Below, in pieces: positions 1-6,557 of a stretch of DNA of 15,628 nt (position 1 is its first letter; every line of letters starts with the position of its first letter). The notes under the pieces were generated by a model, which had not been told where the DNA came from, made no database searches, and was given only the letters and a program-made list of their open reading frames with translations. The DNA lies in assembly GCA_003513015.1 (NCBI GenBank), contig DOTA01000438.1, positions 1 through 15,628 on the forward strand, in the 5' to 3' direction. Both the position numbers and the translations under genes were made by a program. Source of the DNA: Chloroflexota bacterium (GTDB lineage Bacteria > Chloroflexota > Anaerolineae > Anaerolineales > UBA11858).

Positions 1-484
1 AATCCCCACCATCGTAATGAACTTCATCCAGGGGGACGGCACCCTGGATAGTCTCAATTGCCCACAGGCGATACCCCTTGAGTATTTGCTCCTGTGCAGC
101 TTCGACCGCATCGCGATTGTGATCCCAAGCTACAAATTTTTCCGCCCCAAGGGATGTTTTTAGCACTGCAGTATTCTCAGGGCTCGGGGTGATGCCGCAC
201 AAACCCAAGCAGCCAAACCCGGCGCCATCCGCCGTGCGGAACATCGAGCCGACGTTCCAGGCGCTGCGAATATTATCCAAGAGGGCTTCCAGATGAACCC
301 CTGTCTGATAACGATCGGGTGTATGGCGGTATCCAAAGCGGTCCTCTTCAACGACCAAGTGGGTAACACCCCGGCAGCGCGGGCAATTTTCCCCCAGATT
401 GGTTTCAGGATAATATGGATAGCGCAAGCCGCAGGTAGGCGATTCGCATTTGCGCACCTGAAAGCGAGGCAGACCGGGTTGCAT
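1..484 (-). CDS. SpoU/TrmH-family RNA 2'-O-methyltransferase with N-terminal zinc ribbon (partial)
   Basis: The gene starts at 484 and runs off the left edge; 161 residues are visible. Residues 1-40 hold a likely zinc ribbon with two Cys pairs (C13/C18 and C34/C37, the latter in NCPRC). After a linker comes the SpoU (SPOUT) signature: DNIRSAWNVGSMFRTADGAG at about 70-89, then LCGITPSPENTAVLKTSLGA. In this family the N-x-R...G-S-x-x-R-T-A-D segment carries the catalytic Arg (here R83) and forms part of the RNA-binding surface. Family members methylate ribose 2'-OH in tRNA or rRNA using SAM. The C-terminal SAM-binding knot lies outside the window, so activity cannot be judged. The start is two bases after the stop of the Mop gene, which suggests one transcript and coupled translation. 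Confidence in the family is high; the RNA target is unknown. Confidence 0.88.
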   Translation of the reverse strand, partial: MQPGLPRFQVRKCESPTCGLRYPYYPETNLGENCPRCRGVTHLVVEEDRFGYRHTPDRYQTGVHLEALLDNIRSAWNVGSMFRTADGAGFGCLGLCGITPSPENTAVLKTSLGAEKFVAWDHNRDAVEAAQEQILKGYRLWAIETIQGAVPLDEVHYDGGD

Positions 485-486
485 AA

Positions 487-696
487 CTAATCTGTGGCAA
501 GCATCACATTGGAGGCTTTCACGACGGCGTAAACCTGTTTTCCAACTTCCAGATCCAGATTTTGGGCTGAGTGGCGCGTGATAATCGAAACGATCTGCAC
601 TCCACCCTCCGCTTCGATCGTGATCTCTGAGTTGACTGCCCCGTGCTCAACCTTAACCACCTTACCGGGTATCAGATTTCGAGCGCTGACCGTCAT
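487..696 (-). CDS. Molybdate-binding Mop/TOBE-domain protein (molbindin-like)
   Basis: This 69-residue protein is a single Mop (TOBE) domain. It begins SARNLIPGKVVKVEHGAVNS and ends VVKASNVMLATD, both hallmarks of the molbindin/ModE-C family. Such proteins oligomerise and bind molybdate or tungstate oxyanions in the cytoplasm, acting as metal stores or sensors. The full length matches a one-domain molbindin (about 68-70 residues) and there is no DNA-binding domain. A good ribosome site (GGAGAG, about 7 bases before the ATG) supports the start at 696. It is the first gene of a minus-strand pair and ends two bases before the SpoU methyltransferase start. No molybdate transporter genes are visible nearby, so its partner is not known from this window. 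Confidence 0.9.
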   Translation of the reverse strand: MTVSARNLIPGKVVKVEHGAVNSEITIEAEGGVQIVSIITRHSAQNLDLEVGKQVYAVVKASNVMLATD

Positions 697-737
697 TCAA
701 ATCTCTCCGATGCAATAAATTCTCTTTCAACTTGAAC

Positions 738-746
738 TGGTAAAAT
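738..746 (+). promoter_or_regulatory. Candidate extended -10 promoter for the SAM methyltransferase
   Basis: TGG followed by TAAAAT at 741-746 forms an extended -10 element about 60 bases before the methyltransferase start. No convincing -35 is present, which is usual for extended -10 promoters. The same TGGTAAAAT string precedes the tRNA gene. It lies in the 108-bp divergent region between the Mop gene and the methyltransferase. Confidence 0.4.
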
Positions 747-804
747 TCCAGCGTCAATACAAGCAATTCTAACCTAATTTCCGATTCAATTGACCAGGAA
801 CACG

Positions 805-1623
805 ATGCAACTATCAACGAAACAATGGCACGAACGCTATCAGCAGCAAACACACTGGACGAAGGATATTCGCAGGTATTTATATGACCTGAGCGGCTTA
901 TCCACGGCAAAGCGAGTGTTAGATGTTGGATGTGGGACGGGTGCCCTGCTGGAAGAGTTAGACAAAAACGCCGGTGAGACCACCCTGGGCTTCGATGGGG
1001 ATCTGTACGGAATCGATATTTCAGCGAACAATATTAGCTATGCGAATTCATCAGGCGTGGTAACCAACCTAATCTTGGGCGACGCTCTCTCGCTCCCCTT
1101 CGCGGAAGGCAGCTTCGATATCACCCTCTGCCATTTCTTCCTGCTCTGGATTACACATCCAGAAATCGCCCTGGCAGAGATGGTCAGAGTCACCCGCCCT
1201 TCGGGGGCTATTCTTGCGATTGCAGAACCGGATTACGGAGGGCGAATCGACTACCCCCTGGAACTCAATAAATTAGGCAAATGGCAAGTAGAATCGCTGC
1301 GTAAATCGGGGGCAGACCCGTACATTGGGCGCCGGCTACGCGAAATTTTTATTCAGGCTGGGCTTGTAGACATCCATACCGGTGTCCTTGGTGGGCAATG
1401 GTCGAGTAATATATCCCATAAAGAGATACAAAGCGAGTGGGATGTACTTCGCTTTGACCTGGAAGCTCTATTCGCCGATGACCCGGATACGGGTTGGCAA
1501 GCAGAGTTCGAGCGGTTGAGAGCACTGGATGAGCTCGCCTGGATTAGAGGGGAGCGAGTTTTGTACGTGCCTACTTTCTACGCCTTGGGCCATGTCCCCA
1601 AACGGAGGCGTGTTCCTGAATAA
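805..1623 (+). CDS. Class I SAM-dependent methyltransferase
   Basis: This 272-residue protein has a Rossmann-type methyltransferase core. Motif I is VLDVGCGTG at residues 38-46. The ribose-binding acidic residue is probably D71 in YGIDIS. LGDALSLPF at 91-99 matches the motif with the adenine-contacting Asp, and FDITLCHFFLLWI covers motif IV. This is the layout of the Methyltransf_11/25 families, which methylate small molecules, quinone precursors or biosynthetic intermediates. The AEPDYGGRIDYP segment after the core resembles members that act on small metabolites, but the substrate cannot be named. I chose the ATG at 805 because AGGAA lies four bases upstream; an in-frame TTG at 790 would add five residues and lacks a better site. 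The gene stands alone, divergent from the Mop/SpoU pair and upstream of the tRNA. Confidence 0.85.
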   Translation: MQLSTKQWHERYQQQTHWTKDIRRYLYDLSGLSTAKRVLDVGCGTGALLEELDKNAGETTLGFDGDLYGIDISANNISYANSSGVVTNLILGDALSLPFAEGSFDITLCHFFLLWITHPEIALAEMVRVTRPSGAILAIAEPDYGGRIDYPLELNKLGKWQVESLRKSGADPYIGRRLREIFIQAGLVDIHTGVLGGQWSSNISHKEIQSEWDVLRFDLEALFADDPDTGWQAEFERLRALDELAWIRGERVLYVPTFYALGHVPKRRRVPE

Positions 1624-1636
1624 CGGATCATCTTCG

Positions 1637-1666
1637 TTGCTCGCTGGCGAAAACTCGTGGTAAAAT
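1637..1666 (+). promoter_or_regulatory. Candidate promoter of tRNA-Arg
   Basis: TTGCTC at 1637-1642 and TAAAAT at 1661-1666, separated by 18 bases, lie just upstream of the tRNA. A TGG immediately before the -10 makes it an extended -10. Initiation near 1673 would leave a short 5' leader of about 8 bases. The -35 is weak (three of six matches). Confidence 0.5.
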
Positions 1667-1680
1667 CGGCTCGACTTCAG

Positions 1681-1752
1681 GCCCCCATAGCTCAGTGGAT
1701 AGAGCGCTGCCCTCCGGAGGCAGAAACCTGCGTTCGAGTCGCAGTGGGGGTA
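1681..1752 (+). tRNA. tRNA-Arg (anticodon CCG)
   Basis: The sequence folds into a standard cloverleaf. The acceptor arms are GCCCCCA (1681-1687) and TGGGGGT (1745-1751), and the discriminator is A1752. The D stem is GCTC/GAGC. The anticodon stem CTGCC/GGCAG encloses loop CTCCGGA at 1712-1718, giving anticodon CCG at 1714-1716, which reads the Arg codon CGG. The T stem CTGCG/CGCAG encloses TTCGAGT. The encoded sequence continues CC but not A, so CCA must be completed enzymatically. Position 1 pairs with 72 as G-U rather than a Watson-Crick pair. A promoter lies upstream and a strong hairpin about 35 bases downstream. Confidence 0.95.
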
Positions 1753-1787
1753 CCTTTGATGACAGTTGTCGAACGATCTTCATCCAC

Positions 1788-1831
1788 AAAGCAGACCTCC
1801 GAGTTTCAGCCGAAACTCGGAGGTCTGCTTT
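1788..1831. terminator. Perfect 20-bp hairpin, probable bidirectional terminator
   Basis: Arms at 1788-1807 (AAAGCAGACCTCCGAGTTTC) and 1812-1831 are exact reverse complements around the loop AGCC. The arms begin with AAA and end with TTT, so a short U tract follows the stem on both strands. It lies after the tRNA and before the next promoter, where a factor-independent terminator is expected. The U tracts are only three long, so some read-through is possible. Confidence 0.75.
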
Positions 1832-1884
1832 ATAACCAATTCAGCTTAAATCATACTCAAATTACTCAATATGCCTGTGTTTCA

Positions 1885-1893
1885 TGGGATAAT
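1885..1893 (+). promoter_or_regulatory. Candidate extended -10 promoter for the URO-D-like gene
   Basis: TGG followed by GATAAT (1888-1893) makes an extended -10 about 55 bases upstream of the URO-D-like start. No good -35 is seen at the expected distance (CTCAAT). It lies after the tRNA terminator, so the downstream gene needs its own promoter here. This rests on pattern matching alone. Confidence 0.4.
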
Positions 1894-1947
1894 TCCAAAA
1901 GCGATCTTCACTACAATTCCTAAAATTAATTTCAGGAGCAAGTTCCC

Positions 1948-3078
1948 ATGTCTAAATCCATTCAGCCCATCCGCCCTAAATGGCAAGGCACCCTGACCGA
2001 CCGCCAGCGCTTCAACGCCCAGATGCACTATCAGCCGGTCGATCGTTGTTTCAATATGGAATTCGGTTATTGGGATGAGAATTTCACGCATTGGCCGCTT
2101 TTCTACGAAAACGGGATCAGAAACAACGAAGAAGCCGATATTTTCTTCAATTTTGACCGCCAATTTACCATCGGCGGCAATATTTGGCTTTCGCCGGAAT
2201 TCACCGAGGAAGTAGTCGAAGTACGAGAAAACACCAAAGTGCTGATCAACCCGGATGGCTTGCTGGCCGAAGTGCCCCTGGATGGGCACGACACCATCCC
2301 GCATTACATCCGGTCATCTATTCAAACCCCTGATGATTGGAACAAGGTCAAGGCCGAAAGATTTCGTTTGAATGATCCTGAGCGGATGGTAGATATCTCT
2401 GCCCTGAAAGCGCGCTGGGCTTCTCCGGAACGAGATTATCCCCTGGGAATTTGGGTGGGTTCCATGATCGGAAAGGTGCGCGACTTGCTGACCTTCGAGG
2501 GGTTGGCCTATGCCGTCTACGATTATCCCAAGATGGTGGAAGATATGGTTGAAACATCGTGCGTGATGGTGGAACATGCCCTGGATCAAATCTTGCCTCA
2601 TTTTGAGTTCGATTTTGCGGCTGGCTGGGAGGATATTTGTTATAAAGCCGGCCCAATCGTCTCTCCGCGCTGGTTCAAGCAGATGATCACACCGCGCTAC
2701 AAACGCATCCACACCAAACTCAAGGAATACGGCATCGATATCTGGTGGGTGGATTGCGACGGAGATGTGCGCCCGATTTTGGATGCCATGCTCGAAGGTG
2801 GAATCAATTGCCTTTTCCCTTATGAAGTGAATGGCTGCGAACATCCCGCGGCACTTTTGGAGCGCTACGGTAAAGACCTGCGAATTATGGGCGGCTTCGA
2901 TAAGCTCGAGCTTGGCAAGGGCCGGGCAGCGATCAAAGCTTACATGGAAACCTTAGGGCCTTTAGTCGAACGGGGCGGCTATATCCCCTTTTGCGATCAT
3001 CGCTGCCCCCCCAATATCGATCCGGATGATTATTTATATTACCTGGACTTAAAAGAGCAGATGTTTGGGCGCCTATAA
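1948..3078 (+). CDS. Uroporphyrinogen decarboxylase (URO-D)-superfamily protein, non-haem type
   Basis: This 376-residue protein has the overall pattern of the URO-D/MtaA/CmuA TIM-barrel superfamily. The C-terminal third is the most telling: WWVDCDGDVRPILDAMLEGG, then RIMGGFDKLELGKG, then PFCDHRCPPNIDPDDYLYYL. It lacks the usual N-terminal substrate segment of true HemE, and no haem genes are nearby. Relatives include corrinoid/coenzyme M methyltransferases and many uncharacterised proteins beside sugar genes. MtaA-type enzymes hold zinc with an HxC plus a later Cys. Here the HxC position reads V-D-C270, and the later site is rich in ligands (C349, H351, C353), so a metal site is plausible but altered. 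The start at 1948 has AGGAG nine bases upstream. It ends one base from the converging isomerase-like gene. It may be a methyl transferase or decarboxylase for a sugar-like compound; this is inferred from neighbours. Confidence 0.8.
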   Translation: MSKSIQPIRPKWQGTLTDRQRFNAQMHYQPVDRCFNMEFGYWDENFTHWPLFYENGIRNNEEADIFFNFDRQFTIGGNIWLSPEFTEEVVEVRENTKVLINPDGLLAEVPLDGHDTIPHYIRSSIQTPDDWNKVKAERFRLNDPERMVDISALKARWASPERDYPLGIWVGSMIGKVRDLLTFEGLAYAVYDYPKMVEDMVETSCVMVEHALDQILPHFEFDFAAGWEDICYKAGPIVSPRWFKQMITPRYKRIHTKLKEYGIDIWWVDCDGDVRPILDAMLEGGINCLFPYEVNGCEHPAALLERYGKDLRIMGGFDKLELGKGRAAIKAYMETLGPLVERGGYIPFCDHRCPPNIDPDDYLYYLDLKEQMFGRL

Positions 3079-3079
3079 C

Positions 3080-3913
3080 TCAACACTCGATCAACGGTTT
3101 AATCCAACGCACAAATTGGGGGAAGATTTCTTCGGGTTCTGGCAGGTTGGGGTGCCAGCGCTTCTCGTGTTCGAAGAGCAGCCAGCCAGTATAACCAGAG
3201 TCCATCAACAGGGCGAGGGACTCATCCAATGGGAGTTCCCCGGTTCCGGGTGCCACATAATGCCAGCCATCGTCCATTGCCAGGGGTGAAGTCGGATCAT
3301 AAACCGCATCTTTAACATGCACATACCCCACCCGCGCTCCCATCGCCGCCCAAGAATCCGCCGGCTTTTCGCCTCCCACCCGCCAGGTGTGCCCCATATC
3401 CCACAACGCCCCAAAGGCCGGGTCCGGGATGCTATCCAACAATAGGCGGCAAGCTTCGGCCTGCACCCAATGATCATGCGTTTCGAACAACCATTTTAGC
3501 TCGCGGGCTCCCTCAAGCTCCAGGATGCGAGCAACACTTTCACAGCCGAATACAGCCAATTCTGCCCGGGAATATTGCGACAAATCGCCACCACCATAAA
3601 TACGGATATTGATAGCTTCAAAAGCATGAGCCACCTCGATCGTGCGTCGAGCAGCATCCAGGTTTTTCTCCAACGCCTCAGGCACACAAACCTGGATGCT
3701 GCTACTGATCCCGCTGACGGCTAAACCAGCCTCGTTCAGCTTGCGTCGGGTTTCCGCCGAGCGAGTGGTAAATTCCGGCAGCAGGGTGATATCAATTTGA
3801 TCCAGATAACCGCGAAAATCGACCCCCTGATAGCCGTATTCCTGGCCGCGGGCACAGATCGTATCCAAATCCCAATTGGGGCAACCCAAGGTCATCAGGC
3901 TGATTTTTGTCAT
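3080..3913 (-). CDS. Sugar phosphate isomerase/epimerase-like TIM-barrel protein (AP-endonuclease 2 / xylose-isomerase-like)
   Basis: This 277-residue protein matches the xylose-isomerase-like TIM-barrel family in length and motif order. Four expected divalent-metal ligands are visible: E144 (LFETHDHW), D172 (LWDMGH, with H175), H199 (GYVHVKD) and E248 (WLLFEHEKRW). Members such as inosose isomerases, hydroxypyruvate isomerases and sugar epimerases interconvert keto and hydroxy sugars or cyclitols in the cytoplasm. The exact reaction cannot be assigned. The start at 3913 overlaps the upstream dehydrogenase stop as ATGA, so the two are translationally coupled. This supports a dehydrogenation-then-isomerisation pair, as in cyclitol or sugar-acid catabolism (inference). 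A role in DNA repair, as in Nfo-type endonuclease IV, is unlikely given the context and motifs. Confidence 0.85.
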   Translation of the reverse strand: MTKISLMTLGCPNWDLDTICARGQEYGYQGVDFRGYLDQIDITLLPEFTTRSAETRRKLNEAGLAVSGISSSIQVCVPEALEKNLDAARRTIEVAHAFEAINIRIYGGGDLSQYSRAELAVFGCESVARILELEGARELKWLFETHDHWVQAEACRLLLDSIPDPAFGALWDMGHTWRVGGEKPADSWAAMGARVGYVHVKDAVYDPTSPLAMDDGWHYVAPGTGELPLDESLALLMDSGYTGWLLFEHEKRWHPNLPEPEEIFPQFVRWIKPLIEC

Positions 3914-5079
3914 GAGAACGAACTCCCTACATCGCTAATCTCCCGCTCCAACACGTTTTTCTCGAAACGGGAATTTTCGATCAATTCCCGGAGTTTGGCG
4001 GCGTAGGCCGCCGCGTCCAGGGGTAGCTCAACCGGCCTCCCCAGGAACGATGACAGCATAATGGCGTTGCCCAGAGTCAGGGAATGGATGCCCTCTTCAG
4101 CCGGGGCAATCAGCGCTTCGCCGTTCAGGATGGCATTGGCAAAATTCTCGATTACCAATTTATGTCCAGGCTGCCCGTGATGCTGGTAAGGCACTTCGAT
4201 TTTCCAGCTTTCGACCGGTTCGTAACCACTGGTCGAGGTCTTGATCTGCTCGAACATCGAATAACGATTGCGAAAGAAGGTTAGCCCACCATTTTCGAAG
4301 ACGATTTTGCCCTTCTCGCCCGCGATTTCCAAACGATTGGTGCCCGGTGATTCTGCGGTAGAGGTGATCAGGTGGCCGACCATGCCGTTCTCGTACTCAA
4401 AAAAACCGGTGACTTCATCTTCGACTTCGATCTTGTGGTATTTGCCGATGGCGGCGAAACCGGTTACGCGCTGGGGCATCCCCACGAACCACTGGTACAA
4501 ATCGATATTGTGGGGGCACTGATTTAATAGTACACCGCCGCCTTCGCCTTTCCAGGTGGCGCGCCAGCCTCCGTTATCGTAGTAACTTTGGGTACGGAAC
4601 CAATCCGTGATGATCCAGGTTGTTCGCACCAGTTTTCCGAGTTCACCATCTTCAATCAAAGATTTGATCTTTTTCCAAAATCCGTAGGTGCGCTGCTGGA
4701 ACATCACTGCGAAAACCAACCGGGGATGCTGCTGCCGGGCCTGGTAATAGGCGGCGATCATCTCTTGAGCGGCCTCCACATGCACGGCAATCGGTTTTTC
4801 GGTGAGCACATGCAAGCCACGCGCAAAAGCGTCCATGGCAATGGGCGGGTGAGCATAATGGGGCGTGGCGATCAGCACCGCGTCTGGTGTGATTTGCTCC
4901 AACATTTGACGGTGATCGTAAAAAGCCGGTACGCCGTAAATCTCGGCGTATTTGTCCGCTTTGGTGCGATTAATATCGCAAATGGCGGCTAATTCCGTAT
5001 TTTCAAGGGCTTGGATATCTCGGGCGTGCAGGCTGCCCATCACACCCACACCGATTAAGGCGATTCTTATTTTTTTCAT
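3910..5079 (-). CDS. Gfo/Idh/MocA-family NAD(P)-dependent oxidoreductase (first copy)
   Basis: This protein has 389 residues from the ATG at 5079. The Rossmann fold opens with IRIALIGVGVMG, giving GxGxxG at residues 10-15. The family's EKP motif is at 94-96 (TEKPIA), where the Lys usually acts in catalysis. The downstream signature GGGVLLNQCPHNIDLYQW contains H190 and D193, the usual active-site pair. The family oxidises or reduces sugars, inositols and related polyols with NAD(P). A more distal ATG at 5097 would add six residues but has no ribosome site; GGAG lies six bases before 5079, so I chose that. The stop overlaps the isomerase-like start by four bases. A -10 box and a perfect palindrome lie just upstream, so this pair may be separately regulated. 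Confidence 0.9.
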   Translation of the reverse strand: MKKIRIALIGVGVMGSLHARDIQALENTELAAICDINRTKADKYAEIYGVPAFYDHRQMLEQITPDAVLIATPHYAHPPIAMDAFARGLHVLTEKPIAVHVEAAQEMIAAYYQARQQHPRLVFAVMFQQRTYGFWKKIKSLIEDGELGKLVRTTWIITDWFRTQSYYDNGGWRATWKGEGGGVLLNQCPHNIDLYQWFVGMPQRVTGFAAIGKYHKIEVEDEVTGFFEYENGMVGHLITSTAESPGTNRLEIAGEKGKIVFENGGLTFFRNRYSMFEQIKTSTSGYEPVESWKIEVPYQHHGQPGHKLVIENFANAILNGEALIAPAEEGIHSLTLGNAIMLSSFLGRPVELPLDAAAYAAKLRELIENSRFEKNVLEREISDVGSSFS

Positions 5080-5124
5080 TAGCAACTCCAATTTCATGGC
5101 AATTCAACACAGGTTTCCGCGGAA

Positions 5125-5130
5125 ATTATA
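5125..5130 (-). promoter_or_regulatory. Consensus -10 box upstream of the dehydrogenase/isomerase pair
   Basis: On the minus strand the hexamer at 5130-5125 is TATAAT, a perfect -10. Initiation near 5118 would give a leader of about 39 bases before the start at 5079. The -35 position reads GCGCAA, far from consensus, and lies inside the proximal arm of the palindrome at 5136-5190. This layout fits a promoter controlled by a DNA-binding protein, but that is inference. Confidence 0.45.
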
Positions 5131-5135
5131 ATGCC

Positions 5136-5190
5136 CACGGTCACAAATTGCGCATCCTGCTCGTTTCAAAAAGCGCAATTTGTGACCGTG
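5136..5190. repeat. Perfect 18-bp inverted repeat between the two Gfo/Idh genes
   Basis: CACGGTCACAAATTGCGC at 5136-5153 is exactly repeated in reverse complement at 5173-5190, with a 19-base spacer. On the minus strand it sits between the first Gfo/Idh gene (stop at 5221) and the second (start at 5079). No T run follows on either strand, so a classical terminator is unlikely. The arm next to the second gene overlaps the -35 region of a TATAAT promoter, which fits a paired operator. An RNA hairpin that stabilises or is cut in a polycistronic message is the alternative. Confidence 0.8.
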
Positions 5191-5220
5191 AAGGGTATAG
5201 AACAAAAAATAATCTGCGTA

Positions 5221-6243
5221 CTATTTTAAGCTTCCCAATCGATCCGCCATGTTTTCGGCTTGGATGGCCAGCTCCATCGCCAGGAAGGAATGGGCCTGGG
5301 TCATGGCGGTTTCGCTGCGGTTGCGGATATCTTCGATCAACCGGGAGGCATAAAGCAGAGGCACATCCTTGCAATCGATATACTGGAGGCCCTTTTGATC
5401 GACCAGGAAGAGATGCTCCCCACCTGGACGACCGGCCAGGTCGATATATTTGCGCAGTTCAATGTAGCCCTCCGTGCCGGTGATGAAGAGCCGCCCATCG
5501 CCCCACACACCCAAACCCTGCGGAGTGAACCAATCCACCCGCAGGTAGCCCACTCCTTGATCGCCGCGCACCACCACATCGCCGAAATCTTCCAGTTCGG
5601 GATGCTGCGGATGGTGGAAATTTGCCACCTGGGATGAGACGATCTCCGCCGCGGTGGAACCGGTAAAATACAAAAACTGGTCGAAATTATGGGAGCCGAT
5701 ATCCGTCAGGATGCCGCCGTATTTCTCTTTGACGAAGAACCACTCCGGGCGGCTGGGCAGATTGCGCTGGTGCGGCCCCAGGCTGAGAGTTTGGATCACC
5801 TTGCCAATCGCGCCGGCCTGAACGAGTTCGGCGGCTTTGGTGGCAGCCCGGCTCCAGAAGCGTTCGCTGTAGCACACTGAGTAAATTTGCCCGGTTTCTG
5901 CCTGCACCTGGCGGGCTTCGGCGAGCTGCTCCAGGGTGATCAGGCCGGGCTTGTCAACCATATAATCTTTGCCGTGTTGCATCACTTTGATCCCCAGGGG
6001 CGCGCGCTCCACGGGGATTCCGGCATTGAGCACCAATTGGATACTTTCGTCTTCCAGGATTTGATCCAGGCCGGGCACCCGCGGGATGTATGGGAAGGCC
6101 GCTGAAAATTGGGCAGCCAGATCATCTTCAGGGGCGAAGAAGCACACAGCTTGAGCACCAGCTGCCAGCATACTTTGAGTTTGATTGTAGATATGGCCGT
6201 GGTTGAGGCCGGTGACGGCAAAGCGGATGGGGGGGTTGGGCAT
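5221..6243 (-). CDS. Gfo/Idh/MocA-family oxidoreductase (second, divergent copy)
   Basis: This 340-residue protein has the two-domain Gfo/Idh/MocA layout but is clearly different from its neighbour. The N-terminal nucleotide loop reads RFAVTGLNHGH, so the usual GxGxxG is replaced. The EKP motif appears as VDKPG (D97, K98, P99), keeping the Lys and Pro. GGILTDIGSHNFDQF at 176-190 keeps the His (H185) and Asp (D188) pair. Cofactor binding is therefore probable but unusual, and some members with this loop bind NAD(P) tightly. I chose the ATG at 6243 because GGGAG lies about seven bases upstream; an in-frame start 18 codons earlier has poor support. It is the first minus-strand gene facing the divergent region and probably acts in the same pathway as the dehydrogenase/isomerase pair. 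Confidence 0.87.
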   Translation of the reverse strand: MPNPPIRFAVTGLNHGHIYNQTQSMLAAGAQAVCFFAPEDDLAAQFSAAFPYIPRVPGLDQILEDESIQLVLNAGIPVERAPLGIKVMQHGKDYMVDKPGLITLEQLAEARQVQAETGQIYSVCYSERFWSRAATKAAELVQAGAIGKVIQTLSLGPHQRNLPSRPEWFFVKEKYGGILTDIGSHNFDQFLYFTGSTAAEIVSSQVANFHHPQHPELEDFGDVVVRGDQGVGYLRVDWFTPQGLGVWGDGRLFITGTEGYIELRKYIDLAGRPGGEHLFLVDQKGLQYIDCKDVPLLYASRLIEDIRNRSETAMTQAHSFLAMELAIQAENMADRLGSLK

Positions 6244-6293
6244 GGCATTCTCTCCCTTGGGCGTATTTGGTTTTTTGCCACGAAGGCTCCTAG

Positions 6294-6323
6294 TCACAAA
6301 GCTGCTACCAGAAATCTTTGTGA
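6294..6323. repeat. 8-bp inverted repeat TCACAAAG...CTTTGTGA
   Basis: TCACAAAG at 6294-6301 and CTTTGTGA at 6316-6323 are reverse complements separated by 14 bases. They lie 50-80 bases upstream of the second Gfo/Idh gene. The core TCACAAA/TTTGTGA also occurs within the perfect palindrome at 5136-5190. A shared operator is possible. The adjacent CACGAAG at 6279-6285 suggests instead remnants of a short dispersed repeat. Confidence 0.5.
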
Positions 6324-6350
6324 TGCTCCGAGGCCGGAGGTAAAGGTATT

Positions 6351-6370
6351 CCCTTCGCGGGTATTATTGC
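6351..6370 (+). repeat. 20-base direct repeat, copy 1
   Basis: CCCTTCGCGGGTATTATTGC at 6351-6370 matches the second copy (6558-6577) at 18 of 20 positions. The copies are 207 bases apart in the same orientation within the divergent control region. The function is unknown. Confidence 0.65.
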
Positions 6371-6557
6371 CAGAAATTTTATCCCTTAATCTCGAATTGA
6401 GGTATCTTTCCTAAGATTTGGGAAACCCACAGTTGGCGGGATCCAGCCCCTCATGAATTAAGCGATTTACCCAGAGATAAACGGAAGATAATGGGATAAA
6501 CCGTTTATGGGTAGTTACAAAGAGTGACCGCCAGCTCGTTTGCACATTTATAGATTG

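Noticed and set aside
1657..1923. Open frame across the tRNA and terminator
   Set aside because: It covers a clear tRNA and a hairpin, and its protein has no recognisable pattern.
2314..2844. Minus-strand open frame inside the URO-D-like gene
   Set aside because: The URO-D-like frame has clear family motifs throughout this stretch, so the reverse frame is a by-product of codon bias.
1948..3078. Calling the URO-D-like gene hemE (haem biosynthesis)
   Set aside because: Sequence motifs match the non-haem branch, and no haem genes lie around it.
5136..5190. The 18-bp inverted repeat as an intrinsic terminator
   Set aside because: There is no T run after the stem on either strand, the 19-base loop is long, and a -10 box follows it on the minus strand.
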